Shown: piece after piece, positions 12,474 to 24,939 of the stretch | Numbering within the stretch: position 1 is the stretch's first letter | Layout of the letters: each line of letters begins with the position of its first letter | Assembly: GCA_023159155.1 (NCBI GenBank) | Contig: JAJNNX010000015.1 | Span: 124,001-188,000 of the forward strand | DNA length: 64,000 nucleotides | Source: Ustulina deusta | Lineage: Eukaryota; Ascomycota; Sordariomycetes; Xylariales; Xylariaceae | Direction of reading: 5' to 3' | The notes under the pieces: generated by a model | What the model saw: the letters and a program-made list of their open reading frames with translations, nothing else | What the model was told of the DNA's origin: nothing | The model's database searches: none | Position numbers and translations under genes: made by a program

Positions 12474-14383
12474 ATGGCATCTTCCCAACAGCGTTTCTCT
12501 GGCTATCCCCAAGCACGTGAAGGCCCTCGGACGACCTCATCTTATGTCGAAGACTCAAACCCTGTCTTAAGAGGGTGGCCGTTGGTGCTTGTCGCGAACG
12601 CGTAAGTCCCCGGATTAGCTGTGCTTTCTGATTAGTGGCCTGGTGCTCACTCTTGGTGTCAGTGTCACGAAATTGCCATTCTTGGCAAAGGCGACGTGGA
12701 CTAATGCCAAGTTCGGCGGTATCAAAGATATCCGGGGCTTGGAACAGTATGATTACAGCCTCCATGTAAGATGCCGAAATCGCCAACACTCTTCGTCTCT
12801 CTCGTTAACAAGACGCCCAGCCCGTTGTAACCCCGGTGGCAGCAGACGGCAACGAAGTACCGAGGCTAGCGGTCACACCGGAGCTCTTCCCGCGACTACC
12901 AGAGGACCTTCCTGGCCGCTTCTACTCCAGTGCCGATTACCATGAGCTTTACAAGTCTGGGGAGCTAACTCCGCTCCAAGTGGCTAAAGCTTTGATACCT
13001 CTAATTTCTCGCGAACAGGGCGGGAAATATGTGTCGGCATGGTCAGAAACTCGCGTAGAATCCGTGCTTGCGGCGGCTCAAGCCTCCACGGAGCGTTACC
13101 GTCAAGGCAAGCCTCTTGGGCTCCTTGATGGCGTGCCCATAGGTGTCAAGGAGGACACAGCTGTCGAGGGATATACCTGTTATTACGGACAACGGCCGGA
13201 GCCCTCGGATAACGCATTCGTGCCAGCAACGAAATCGCTCTGGCCCATAGCTCAGCTGGAGGCTGCTGGCGCCGTCGTCGTCGGCACACTCGCGATGCAT
13301 GAGCTAGGGAGTGATGTCACTGGCTGTAACCCGCGCCGTGGTACGCCTAAAAATTGGTACAATACGTCGTACTACACGGGAGGCTCTTCCTCTGGCGCAG
13401 GATCCGCCTTGTCCGCTGGTTTGATACCCATTGCTATTGGCACAGACGCCGGAGGAAGCATTAGGATCCCATCAACATTCTGTGGCATGTATGGGTTGAA
13501 GCCCACCCTGCATCGCACCCATACGATGAAATCTTCTATCTGTGTTATCGGCCCCCTTGCCGCTACAGCCGCCGACCTTACAATAGCATATCGGTCAATG
13601 ACTTCTCCGAACCCTGACGATGCAATTCAGAGTTCCTTCGCGCCATCTATTCCGCCGTCTCCCTCGGCGAAGAAGACGCTCGGTATATGCCGAGAGTGGA
13701 TCGACCGCGCGTCACCTGTGGTTCGTGAGAGCACATCACAGGCCATCACTTACTTCGCCGAAAAGCTCAACTACGACGTAGTCGACATCCACATTCCCTA
13801 CCTTCAAGAGGGCCAATGGGCCCATAGTGCCTGGGCGCTCGCCGAGGCTCTAGATCACTTGAAATCCCGGCTTCGGGAGCGGTCATTCTCCGCACTTAAC
13901 CACTGCAATCAAATGGTCATGGCGGTGTCTAGTTGCACGTCCGCTACGGATATGATCAAATACTCACAATTGAGGACACTGCTGATGGAACACCTTGCTT
14001 TCCTCTTCAAGAAGTATCCCGGTCTGCTCATTATCACGCCGACGGCGCCTGAGGCTGGCTGGAAAGTTCACCCCGGAGACGAGGCCTACGGATTCAGCGA
14101 CGCTAACCTGACATTACGCATGATGATGTACATTTGGCTGGCTAACTCTACTGGCTGCCCGGCGGTGAGCGCACCGGTAGGCTACGACGAGCCGGAGCAA
14201 GGAGAAGGCAAACTCCCCATTGGCATCATGGCCATGGGTGAGTGGGGAGCAGAGGAGCAGCTCCTTGCTTGGGCAGCAGAGGCTGAGGGGTACTTGAATG
14301 GTGCGCTGGAAGGGGGTAGAGTGAGGTCTAAGGAGTGGGCGGATGTTGTCCACCTGGCCGAGGTAGATGTTGAATCAAGCTGA
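12474..14383 (+). CDS. Amidase-signature family hydrolase with N-terminal membrane anchor
   Basis: Three-exon model: 12474-12601, 12663-12765, 12821-14383, giving 597 residues with all junctions in phase. The N-terminus is a 33-residue Ser/Arg-rich tail, then a hydrophobic stretch (WPLVLVANAV) and a linker. Amidase-signature motifs follow: catalytic Lys in GVPIGVKED (about K187), cis-Ser in the GGSSSG loop (about S266) and nucleophile Ser in GTDAGGSIRIPS (about S290). The 24-residue cis-Ser to nucleophile spacing matches FAAH-type enzymes. The product should hydrolyse an amide (fatty-acid amide, aryl amide or similar); the substrate is unknown. The first intron could instead end at 12635 (34 nt), adding nine residues in frame; the 61-nt version has a better branch point. 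Fungal genomes carry many paralogues. Confidence 0.85.
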
Positions 14384-15915
14384 GCGCCGACAGTTCACTT
14401 GGCGGTCTCCGTTGAAGGATACAGCATGCAATACGTCGAGGTTCGTGGCTACGCACATGCCATGTAGTGCGAAGTCTGTATAGAGAAACCTCGGAGACAT
14501 AGCATAGCTTTTAAGATAGCCATGTTGAAATACTGCTTTCGTGTCCAGCGGCGCTAGAGCTGTAGTTTTTTGTTCTCAGCAAGCCATGGAGTGTTTTTGT
14601 CAGGGGTCGGCAGTCTGTATGACCCCTGCTAGTAATACGGTCCGTGTAGTATCAGCGTACCGGAAACGGCCATGATACCGGTTTGTGAACGGCATCGCAT
14701 CTTGGCACATTCAAACTCGTGCACCACTCCGAGCAACGAACGCATGCGGTTTGTCAGGGAAGACAACTGCCCACAGTAGGAAGGTGTGGTCTGGTTCGTC
14801 CTGAGTCGGAACCATACTTGTAGAACACGCGGGCCTCGCTTAACCGCCGCACATTGATAACGGCTCTCGGCGAAGTGACAAATCCTTTGCACGCCAAGAG
14901 CCGTCGGTATAGAAACGCGCTTTATATGTTGGGTCGCTAAGATATCATGGCGGTGACGTGAAAGCGTGGCAATCTCTGGGTAGTCCGGCGTGTTGCACAT
15001 CAGCGAAGCACCGTCTCATCGAAATAGTCGTCATCGTCTATAGGACATGGTTTATCATAACTGTATCAAATGAGAAGCCGAGGCAGCTGGGTATGTAAGG
15101 ATGTTATCGGCTGTTTGCCGGATGGAAGGGTGTTATTGCATGACCACACCTCTACTGTAAGGCCATCAGATTGACCCCCCATATTCGAACTCATGGCGAC
15201 CCCAAATTATACATAGTAGTAAGCATCATGGAATATTCTTCTGTGATATCGCCATATTGTAACTCAAACAACCTGTTCCGTAAACATGAAATTGAATCCT
15301 CGGTCAACTGGCAGTGGCGATATAAAATTTGAGGATGTCTAGTACCGTTATTAAAAGCTTTCTGCTATAGTTCGCTTGGCATATCCTGGTTCTCCTCTTC
15401 GCTGAATCAAAACCCAGGCGGTTCGTCCGTGTCCAGGTATTGGCCCCTCCTCGCTATCCCACAAACATACCTACCTTAGGCATGTTTCCCCATTGATGTG
15501 CATATAGAATTCGAGTCATTCAATTTGAAGATAAATCAGTTTTTTGATGTCTTTATTTATTAAAATCTTTAACAAGGCATTGTGGAGAACGCTCTAACAG
15601 GCATATTTATAATGTTTATGTGAGAAAGTGTGTGTGTTTTTCTGACGAGTTTGGTGTTCGCCCCCACGGGATCTGCAAGAAAGATCTCATTATCTCACTT
15701 GCATCGCGCAGCCGCTCAAGGTAGTAATAACAACGCATGTAGGGTGTTGGCCCGTGTGGATCTCGGCTTCTTATATACGGGCCTGCTCCGTTCCATATGA
15801 TAAAGCTCTGCAACCGAAAACCCGTCTTCATTTTTCTTGATATGTCTGTCTAGGTCAAGGGCCCAATGTGATACCTAATTTACCTCATGCCTTCGGCTTG
15901 TCTTTCCCACACGTT
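14384..15915. other. Intergenic region, about 1.5 kb
   Basis: No gene recognised. A 123-codon minus-strand frame at 14629-15000 has no family resemblance. From about 15180 the sequence is AT-rich. Confidence 0.55.
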
Positions 15916-17485
15916 ATGGTGGTTCAACTACCGGACGGTGCCTTGGCAGCTGCTGTTGGAGTTCAAATCTACTCTCATATCTGCCTTATATGCAGTTCTT
16001 TGATGATCCTGCTTGTCTGCAAACATCGCGCAAGAGATAGTTGTGAGAACTCTAGTCGACGGCGTCGAGTTAATGTCTATGCTAACAATAATTCTCTAGA
16101 CGTCGCTCTGCTCGCTTACACTACATTTCTCAGTACCGCCGGCAGCATTGCGCAACAACTACACACAATTGTACTATGGGACGAAATCAAAACGGAGCAA
16201 TTCTACTATGTACACGATCACCTAGGAAGCCCTGAGATTGCTATTGCAGGGACTTCATACGGACTTGATTTGGTGCTTTTCTATATACGTGCGTCACCTT
16301 ATCTCACTATACTGGAATTACGAAGGGAAGGCGGATGCTGATTTTAACAGAGTACTATTGCTATAATGTGGAAGGCATCTTGACCCTCTTCTGGTAAGCT
16401 CGAAGCTGGTATACGATAGGATTTGTTGACTAAGAAAGACAAACAGGGCGTTTGCTCTAGCACTCTCCATTTACGATCCATTGGGATCTATTACACAGCA
16501 ACGTATTAGCCGAAAGTCGCGTATCGCATCAAAAGCAATAGCTTTTCTGCTACCCGCGCTTCTGGTAGGGTTGTTGCAAGTCCCAGTCGTCAAGAATTCC
16601 ACCGCAGCCTTTCTAACGCTCGCTAATGTTAATCGTGAGTGGACCATATATGGTGTCTGTCGTACAATGTTTGATCTCATTCGATGCAGTGGCTGCCAGT
16701 TTGACAGTGGGAAGCATTCTTCTTGTGGCTATACTCGCGAAGTATATTCAAACGCGGAGAAGACTGCATCGCTGGACTGTTCGTTTTCCTCTTTCCAGGG
16801 ACTTGAGCGCGAACGAGGGAGAAAGCGAGCAGGACTTAGACTTAAACTCGGAGAATAAGATCTACGACGGCTGGCTGATCGTGCGATTTGCTATCGCCTT
16901 TGTCTTCATCGAGACTTTCCAGATATTGTCCATTTTTTCCGAGATTATGCAACTCAACACTAATAAGAAAGAAGTCCTGCCGGAGCAGCCAGACACATCC
17001 GTCAGCCGTGCGCAAGTCGATTTCATCGAATTTATACCCGGGGTTTCCACGGGGCTCTTGGTAAGCCATGCGATTTTGACTTTTGATAGCTTGTCTTTCG
17101 GCCACTTGTGCGAATTTGAGAGTTTGGTTCAAAGGCACATACACCCTTGCTAAATCTGACGTTGTAGACTTTTCTGGTGTTCGGGACAACGCAGGCTTGC
17201 AAACGCACCCTATACGTCTCGTTCATTCCGCGCAGGTTCCGCCGAGGGACAACGTTGACGAGCACCGATGCGTCCTCGGGACCCGATCATCAGGCGGGAA
17301 CATTCCTGACCTCAACATTAGCTGAGCTGAGGGCTATAAGGACCTCCGAGCCAACTCCCTCGCAGCTGGAAGAGCGAGAATTCCCTCACATGATATCATA
17401 CCTTTCGGAGCCTACACAATCTCGCTTCTTACGACCACGAGAAAAAGGCCCTGTTCGTTTAATATCTTTGATGTTTGCAAACTAA
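15916..17485 (+). CDS. Uncharacterised multi-pass membrane protein, 7TM-like
   Basis: Five exons: 15916-16288, 16351-16393, 16447-16634, 16690-17060, 17168-17485, all in phase, giving 430 residues. The first in-frame ATG is at 15916; the earlier frame opens on GTG. About seven hydrophobic segments are visible: AAAVGVQIYSHICLIC; the region around LDVALLAYTTFLSTAG; EIAIAGTSYGLDLVLFYI; ILTLFWAFALALSIYD; AIAFLLPALLVGLLQVPV; SLTVGSILLVAILAKYI; and IVRFAIAFVFIETFQILSI. A conserved-looking FLVFGTT element leads into a cytoplasmic Ser/Thr/Arg-rich tail. Topology resembles fungal GPCR-like proteins, but I see no Pth11 CFEM domain and no convincing pheromone-receptor signature, so the ligand and coupling are unknown. 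Exon 2 is only 43 nt yet supplies the conserved YCYNVEG motif, which supports the model. Confidence 0.7.
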
Positions 17486-19092
17486 ATCGACGAGGAGATG
17501 TCCAAGGGGGCAATCTTCGTTGGGGTGTATACTTGATTCGGTAGTAATGTGGTACATGATTAATAAGGATGGGTCTCATTTGTTGCTCTTGCGAGGAGGG
17601 GATTGCATGCATCATGGAGTTCGATCAAAGAGGAACAAAACTTTATAGATTCCCGATGGCGACTAGCTGTATACTTAATAAGGAGGCTAGCTTGAAGGCG
17701 TAATGGCATGTATATAACTCACCTTTAGGAGCACGAGACAGGGTAACTAATATAAACGTGTGAACAGCGTGCCCACCTACCTGCCGACGAGCTCCGTCTT
17801 ATTTGCTGCTGAAATGAATTACCCCTTATAAGGTGGACGCGCGATCATAGGTCCAATAGCTAGAGCAACTTTAGTTTAGATGCAAGAAGATGACTTTGTA
17901 GCCTGCATGATATATAAGTTATAAAAGTTTGCATCTCTTTTCTTAGTCACAATCAGTAACGGGTGTGAGAGCTAATTTGGCCAGTTCAGTAGAGTCCCAG
18001 CAGATACGATTTAGCCATGGCTGGTTTAATCAATCAACGTCATATTAGTTAATAAATCATAAAATCAAACACAAAAAACTGGTCAAAAGATTAAGCTGCA
18101 TTAGATATCCCAAGCAATAGCTAGCCCCGAAATGCTGGGCCATAACTTAAGCTGGGCCTGGAGATCGTAGGAGCTGTTCACCTGAGGTCAAGGATTGCTA
18201 CCGATTCGCCTGTCGGGGTTGCGGACCGGATTTCCCTTTTCTCTACATATAACTGGACAACCTTGACTCACTCTGCATTCAGTCACCCCTTTTCCAACCC
18301 GGCCGGTAAGTAGGCGAGGACCGATGCACACCTGCCTACAATAGTCCACATTTTACCATACGCTGATAAGGCTATCTTGGGGAGAAATTCGGATTATTTC
18401 TCATCCTGTCTTGGAATACCCCAGGCTCTCCAGGTTTCTCCAGAGTCTGGGGAAGATGCGGGGATAGTGGTTTTGAGTTACTAACAAAAATACATGGCTT
18501 AAACTTGAAGCTTTTCGCACAGGCCAAAACACCAATAATTAGAGATTGTACTAATTCCTCAAGCGCGGTTGATTGGTCGTTTTGTTATGATGCCACTTGC
18601 TCGGAACAGAGAACTCGTCACAAATTGAGCGAGGAGAGACTGGCTAACATGGGTGGACAACGTTTACTACTCATGATTGAATACTCAACGAGATCCCAAC
18701 ACATCTTTTCCTTAGTGTGCAGATGGTGGAGCAGAAATGCTGACATTAATTCTATCATGGCCTGTTGATGCCGGGAACGATGTTTTTAACACCCGATGAG
18801 AAAAGAGCATTGGTGGATTAACTTGGTAACGCAGGTGAGTAGGTATGGGGTCATGATGACCAGGTTCCCCAAATTCCCCAACCTCATCCATCCTCTGGGG
18901 ACGCAAACCCCAGACTACTGGGCCAGGATCTGACATACGGACCAGGTATCTCGGGGAGTTATAATGCGACCTTAACCCCCCTTCAAGAAAGCCCGAAGGG
19001 AGCTCTTCTTTAGGGCTCGTTGTGCGGCTTCTATCACTTGACGGCGATCAGAGAATTCATTCCAGCTGCCACCTTTCAACGCGAATGTTATC
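17486..19092. other. Intergenic region, AT-rich then promoter of the sugar transporter
   Basis: About 1.6 kb. The part at 17640-18120 is AT-rich and without coding signal. The part from about 18170 to 19092 is richer in GC and contains repeated CTGGGG/CCCCAG words (listed separately). The frame at 18505-18768 has no recognisable product. Confidence 0.5.
18419..18913. promoter_or_regulatory. Cluster of CreA/Cre1-like SYGGRG sites
   Basis: Five matches to 5'-SYGGRG-3', the consensus of the fungal carbon-catabolite repressor CreA/Cre1, are seen: CCCCAG 18419-18424 (reverse strand), CTGGGG 18447-18452, GCGGGG 18458-18463, CTGGGG 18895-18900 and CCCCAG 18908-18913 (reverse strand). Two tight groups, 180-670 bp before the transporter ATG, fit glucose repression of sugar uptake. 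The consensus is short and occurs by chance, so regulation is inferred. Confidence 0.45.
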
Positions 19093-21006
19093 ATGGCGTC
19101 AAAGGTTCAAACCTCTGCCCAGAAGGTGGCTGACAGGGACCTCGAGGAGAAGCTGGGACAGGATGCCCTATTCGAGGCAAAACAGGCGACTGATGATGAA
19201 CACGCACAGACCTTATGGCAGGCTCTGCGGGAGAATCGTAGGGCCGTTATGTGGTCGGTTTTAATTTCAATGACGATTATTATGGAAGGGTAAGTCTCTC
19301 CATTGGAGTATTTACAATAGGGTTGGCCTCCTGAAGACTGACTGTTTGAAGTTACGATACCATTCTCATCGGCACTTTCTTCGCGTACCCCGAATTCAAT
19401 AAGAAGTTTGGAGCTTACTACGGGCCTGAAAAAGGCTATCAAGTCTCTGGACCGTGGCAAACTGGCCTTAATCAAGCCAGCACGGCCGGCGCGATTATCG
19501 GTACGCAAAAAGAATTTAGACCGCATGCGCTAATTTCAGGCTGTAACTCTAATATTATCTTTAAATAGGTGGTATAATTAATGGCTATATTGCTTCTAGA
19601 TGGGGTTACCGATGGGTAATGATTGGATCATTGGGGGTCATCAACTTCTTCATCCTCATCGTCTTCTTGGCCAACAGTGTTCAAGTCTTGCTGGCTGGCC
19701 AGATTCTCTGCGGCCTTTGTTGGGGCGTTTTTGCTACCCTGGCACCAGCATACGCTTCAGAGGTCTCTCCTACGAATTTGCGCGGGTATTTAACCACCTA
19801 CGTTAACCTGTGTTGGGCCATAGGTCAACTCCTAGCCGCCGGAGTGCTAACAGCTTGTCTTGGGATCGACAACGAATGGGGCTATCGCATTCCTTTCGCT
19901 GTTCAATGGGTGTGTGACCCATTAGTATATTGCAACTTAGAAACCCTACTAACGCGAAAATACGGGATAGGCCTGGCCGATACCTATGATGGTGGTATGC
20001 TATCTAGCCCCTGAGAGTCCGTGGTGGCTTGTACGCGCCGAGCGCCTGGAACAAGCCAAGCATTCGCTTGAGAGGTTAAGCGGCGGAAAGACAGAGGAAC
20101 AGATTAACAACCAGATCGCAATGATGGTGCATACAAACAAAGTCGAAGCTGCGGAGACTGGAGGTGCGACATATGCCGACTGCTTCAAGGGAGTCAATCT
20201 GCGCCGAACAGAGATCATCTGCGTTGCACTCGCCGGCCAGATCCTCTCGGGTAGTACTTTCGCATACACACCTACATACTTTTTCACATCAGCCGGCCTG
20301 CCTACAGATGCGTCTTTCTACCTCGGTCTCGGCGCTAAAGGTTTTGGATTTATTGGGACTGTGTTGTAAGTGTTGTCGTGATGAGGGAAAGACGAAGCTT
20401 TGTACTAATTGTGTTTCACAGATCCTGGGTTCTAATCACGCGCTGGGGTCGACGCACACTCTATGTGAGTGGGATGGGTACTCTATCACTCATTTTAATA
20501 ATTGTCGGTATTCTAAACGTCTCTGCTGGAACTCGGGCTCTTTGGCCATCTGGTGGTCTCTGTGTCCTCTGGCTTTTTGTCTACTCCCTAACCATCGGTC
20601 CTCTAGCTGTAAGTACCAAATCAGTGTTTGCACGATGTTATGCTGAATATCTATACAGTACAGTATCATCTCCGAGACCTCATCGGTTCGGCTTCGCCCT
20701 CTATCAGTAGTGCTTGCGCGAGTGTCGTACCAGGTGATCAATATCATCTCGCAGTTTCTGAATACTTACATGATTAGCCCAGTAGAGTGGAATTGGAGCG
20801 GTAAGAGTGGTTTTTTCTGGGGTGGTACAGCGTTCCTCGTTTTCGTCTGGTCTTACTTCCGCTTGCCTGAGATTAAAGGCCGCACATACGAAGAGTTGGA
20901 CATTTTGTTCATCAAGAAAGTGCCTGCTAGAAAGTTCGCAGAGACGCACGTCGATGCCTACGAAACCGTGCGACTGGACAAGGAAGATACGAGGCAATCA
21001 CACTAA
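19093..21006 (+). CDS. MFS sugar porter (hexose/disaccharide transporter)
   Basis: Six exons: 19093-19289, 19352-19500, 19569-19909, 19971-20365, 20422-20608, 20659-21006. All are in phase and give 538 residues, normal for fungal sugar porters. Family marks are present: an N-terminal cytoplasmic tail, YDTILIGTFFAYP after the first helix, GYIASRWGYR in the 2-3 loop, EVSPTNLRGYL, the central PESPWWLVR element, RWGRRTLY in the 8-9 loop, and LPEIKGRTYEELD at the end of the last helix. These are typical of the maltose/alpha-glucoside and hexose permease group, which sits in the plasma membrane and uses the proton gradient; the exact sugar cannot be read. The next gene downstream, same strand, is a secreted glycosidase, suggesting uptake of its product. 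Confidence 0.9.
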
Positions 21007-21942
21007 GTAGGCAATAGTGATATGCCATAGCGATAAGTAGTGGATAGAATGCGGGCGTGAAGCTTCACCAAATAGGTACATTTCGAACCAGCTCAGAACT
21101 TCATGGCAGCTCTAAATCAATGATCCCACAATCTCTATATTTGCTAAGCGACATCCAATCAATCGAGCAATACAATACGTAACCTGTTGTGATATGAAGA
21201 TGAAGCATTCTATTGCGATATTAGAAAATCAAAACGTTGTTGAGCCGGGCTCCTTGACTGCTGAGAGCTGCTTATTATGTGCTCATGGAACATAAGCCGA
21301 CCATACTTGCCCCTGTAGTCTAGCCCTATGTGACATTTTTAACATGCTTTAATGGAATTACTGAACACGAGCTTAACGGATTTTATAAGAATTTCGCGAT
21401 GACATAGCTTCTAGTCGTCTAAGCCCTTATGCTTCGCAGAGTATATCGGAGGTTGTTGAGCCACCGATGTTATCATACTAAGACTCCAGAATTATGATAT
21501 AGTTAGCACGTCAGCACATGTAATTTTATCTTGGGCAAATTTACTTGTTGGAGTAATAGTTATACCACATTTATGTGACGTTTGATAATCCTCCCAGGTT
21601 CTATTTTTGCGTTGCCCTGTCGCGTCCCCCATATTGTAAACACACACTCTTTGATTGTCTTTCCGAATCTTGTGAAAAGGTCGCACTTTGCCTGCTCTGA
21701 ATAGATTTTAAAGAAATGGAGCAAGTTGCAAGAATAGTTAACGCACTAGGATCGCAGCTCGCTGAGGGGTAACCTGAAATTCGGTATACATTTACCCCGG
21801 AAATTGATTAGGGAAATTGGTCGCTAGCAGGAACGACTATATATAAGAGAGATCGCGAAGAACTGTGTACGAAAATTTAGTTCAAGAATATGTAATGAGA
21901 GTCTAGCTTAGGGTACACCATCGATACTTCCCTGTCTTAATT
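21007..21942. other. Intergenic region between transporter and glycosidase
   Basis: About 0.9 kb, AT-rich, no gene. One CreA-like CCCCGG site is at 21795-21800, and a TATA element is annotated separately. Confidence 0.6.
21838..21847 (+). promoter_or_regulatory. TATA box of the six-hairpin glycosidase gene
   Basis: TATATATAAG lies about 95 bp before the start codon at 21943, a normal position for a fungal TATA element. A CreA-like CCCCGG word lies about 40 bp further upstream. Confidence 0.5.
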
Positions 21943-24697
21943 ATGGCTAACACTGCCTTGCTATGCCCGATCTTATTGTTTATGAGCACTGTTTCGTGTG
22001 CCATTAACAGGTTCGCTTAACATTTTCGTATCCCACCCCGAAAAGTAGTAGATACTAACTAACACGGTATAAGACAAGCTGTCGTTTCACGATACAATAT
22101 TGTCCGTACAGCTCTTATCGACAATAACACTACACCTCTCCAAGTTGGCAATGGGAACTTCGCCCTCAATGTTGACAACACGGGAATGCAAGTGAGTGCA
22201 TTTTATACACTGAAATGAGGATTCTGGGCCGCTCACATGGTAAATAGACTTTTCTTCCCTTTAACACACTCTCCAGTTGGGCCTGGCATAACGATTCGTT
22301 ACCAGGCGGCGGGTATGCAAAGAAACGGAACTGTGCTGCTTTCTCACCCCACTCTAACGGGAAAATAGAGAGGACATTAATGACTATCACGGTGTTTCTG
22401 TGTTGACGCACGGAAGAAATGTTTCATATGACCTCCCCGATCCGGACTTGCCAGAAGCAAGCCAATGGCTTATAGGCAATCCGAATCGCATCAATCTGGG
22501 TCGCGTCGGTCTGAAATATAAAGGCACGACGCTGTCGGCGGGGCAAATCTCAAATCCAGTGCAAGAACTCGATATCTGGAATGGTGTGATAACATCGACT
22601 TTCAACGTCGATGGCGAAGCCGTAAAAGTTATCACACAAGGAGATTTCGATAGTGATTCGGTTGCGTTTCGTATCGAGTCCGAGCTCGTCGCCTCAGGTG
22701 CTCTTGAAGTTGAGCTAGATTTCCCCTATCCACCAATCCATAGCACGAAGTACAAATACGAGGTTTTCGTGGGAGTATACGATTTTCCACTGAACCACAG
22801 CACGGCCATCATTGAATCTAAAGATGTTGACGGAGTACATATACAGCATCAACTACAAGATACAACCTATTTTGTAAATCTACGTTGGCCCCGTGGACTG
22901 CCACTTGCATTGTCCAGAAATGAGCCAGCGGGCTCGACTGCGACTACTGCGCACCGTTATACTGTGTCCAAAGCACACAAAGCCGCGAATGGCACTATTG
23001 AGTTTTCGGCAAATTTTGCTCCCGAGAGCCAAAGAGCTGATCTGCCGGCTGTGATCCGGCGTCGAAACTCAGAGGGCTGGAACCAGTACTGGAGCCGGGG
23101 CGGGTTCGTAGACGTCACATCGTCTCGTAGCCCCAAGGCCGATGAGCTACAGCGCAGGATTATTCTGTCTCAGTATCATGTACGTGTCAACAGCGCGCCA
23201 AGTGGGCAATCGCCGCAGGAAAGCGGATTGATGAATAATGGTTGGTATGGTAAGATTAAGCCCACGGTCCTCCCTCCTAATAGCAGATGGTACTGAGGCG
23301 AGTACAGGGAAATTCCACATGGAACAGGTACTCTGGCATAATGCCCATTGGTGCACCTGGGGTCGAGAAGAATACTTCGACAATATATTCCCGGAGCTCT
23401 ACGAGACATTCTTGCCTTCTTCCATAGCAAGGGCGGAGTCCATGGGCTGGGAGGGGGCTAGGTACTTACTAACTCCTGCAGTCCGACATGTGAGCAGCTC
23501 TAACATCCAGCGTCTTACTTAGGTGGCCGAAGATGACGGATATTAGTACAGGACGAAGCTCACCAGGAGGCATCAACGGTTATCTCTTGTGGCAGCAGGT
23601 GAGCTCAACGGGGTCCTGCCAGTTTGGACACCACACAACATGAGTTACTAACCGGATCGAAAATGCATAGCCGCACCCAATGTATCTTGCTGAGCTGAGA
23701 TACCAGATCTCGCCTACCAAGGAAACACTGGAGCGCTGGGATCGCGTACTCACGGCCACGGCTGATTATATGGCATCATATGCCTGGTTCAATCAAACGT
23801 CTGGGCGATATGACCTTGGGCCTCCGTGAGCGTCACAGGGAATACCTACCCGATTCTGAATTGACCCTTTCACAGCGCATACGGGGTCACGGAGAACACA
23901 CCCCCTGGAGAGACTCTAAACCTAGCTTATGAGGTAGGTTCACCTTTATCCCCTCGAAAAAAGCAATACAGCAACTCACGGCCGCTCTAGATTTCTTACT
24001 GGCGCTATGGTCTCGACGTTGCACGGAGCTGGAAGCAGCGTCTCGGGCAACCTGTCCCATCGAAGTGGACAGCCGTGGCCGCGAAGCTGGCATCGCCACC
24101 GCAAGCCGATGGGCTCTACACGGTCTATGAAGGGCTCAATGGTTCATGGTGGGAGAACCCTGATCTGGTAGACGACCCGCGTAGCGTCATTATGCTACAG
24201 GGCTTTTTGCCCGAAACGCCGGCGGTCGATCCGGCTGTTGGTCTCCGCACCTCCGATAAGGTCGCGCAGATCTGGACGGACGACAAGATCTTCGGTTGGG
24301 GACGGCCTGTCTTGGCTCTCAATGCTGCAAAGGTTGGGAACCCCGAGCGTGCCGTGGGGTATCTCACCGCTTATGATTACTGGGTATTTGATGATGCTGG
24401 ATTCGCTCAACGTGGAGGCAATGGTAAGCTCTTTGAGCGATTTATACTGTACACTGGTGTGATAGAGTTCGCTGCTGACAGATGTAGGCGGCACACCCCC
24501 ACCCTTCATGCCAGGAAATGCTGGATTCCTTTACGCTGGTACGTATCCCCCGACTTTTGGGCTTTAATAGCTGGAAGGCTGATGAAGTAGTGGCGTACAT
24601 GGCCGCCGGTTGGCAAGGCTCTGAAGGAGATGCACCAGGTTTTCCACAAGATGGGAATTGGATCGTAGAGCATGAGGGCTTGCACAAGGCTCTATAG
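21943..24697 (+). CDS. Secreted six-hairpin glycosidase-like protein
   Basis: Eleven exons with consistent phase: 21943-22010, 22074-22191, 22248-22312, 22369-23249, 23287-23461, 23523-23598, 23671-23825, 23876-23933, 23991-24423, 24488-24538, 24591-24697 (last acceptor could be 3 nt earlier). The product is 728 residues. Exon 1 encodes a signal peptide (MANTALLCPILLFMSTVSCA). An N-terminal beta-rich region follows (PLQVGNGNFALNVDNTGMQ, then TFNVDGEAVKV). The alpha/alpha-barrel part contains MEQVLWHNAHWCTWGR, SSPGGINGYLLWQQ, and near the end TDDKIFGWGRPVLALNA. This layout is that of the GH65/GH95-like six-hairpin superfamily; the exact family and substrate are not clear. Trp-rich motifs suggest a carbohydrate-binding cleft. 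One intron is only 37 nt and the first has a weak donor (GTTCGC). It probably works with the adjacent sugar porter. Confidence 0.8.
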
Positions 24698-24939
24698 TTG
24701 GATATTGATCATATAGAAAGCGTGATACGTACACAGCATGACCTAAATTTTCGAGTCCGTTATAGCCACTATGTATCTAGTCTAGATCTAAAACCAAGAC
24801 CGACGCCAATGTAGAGATTAGTGGAGATATATCTCCTGTGTATCCTCTAGTTGAAAAGCCATGAAGCTTCTAATTTGTACAGATTCGAGGGGAGGGGGAA
24901 CGGCTCTTACTTGATAACATATCGCGTTGACGAAAATGG

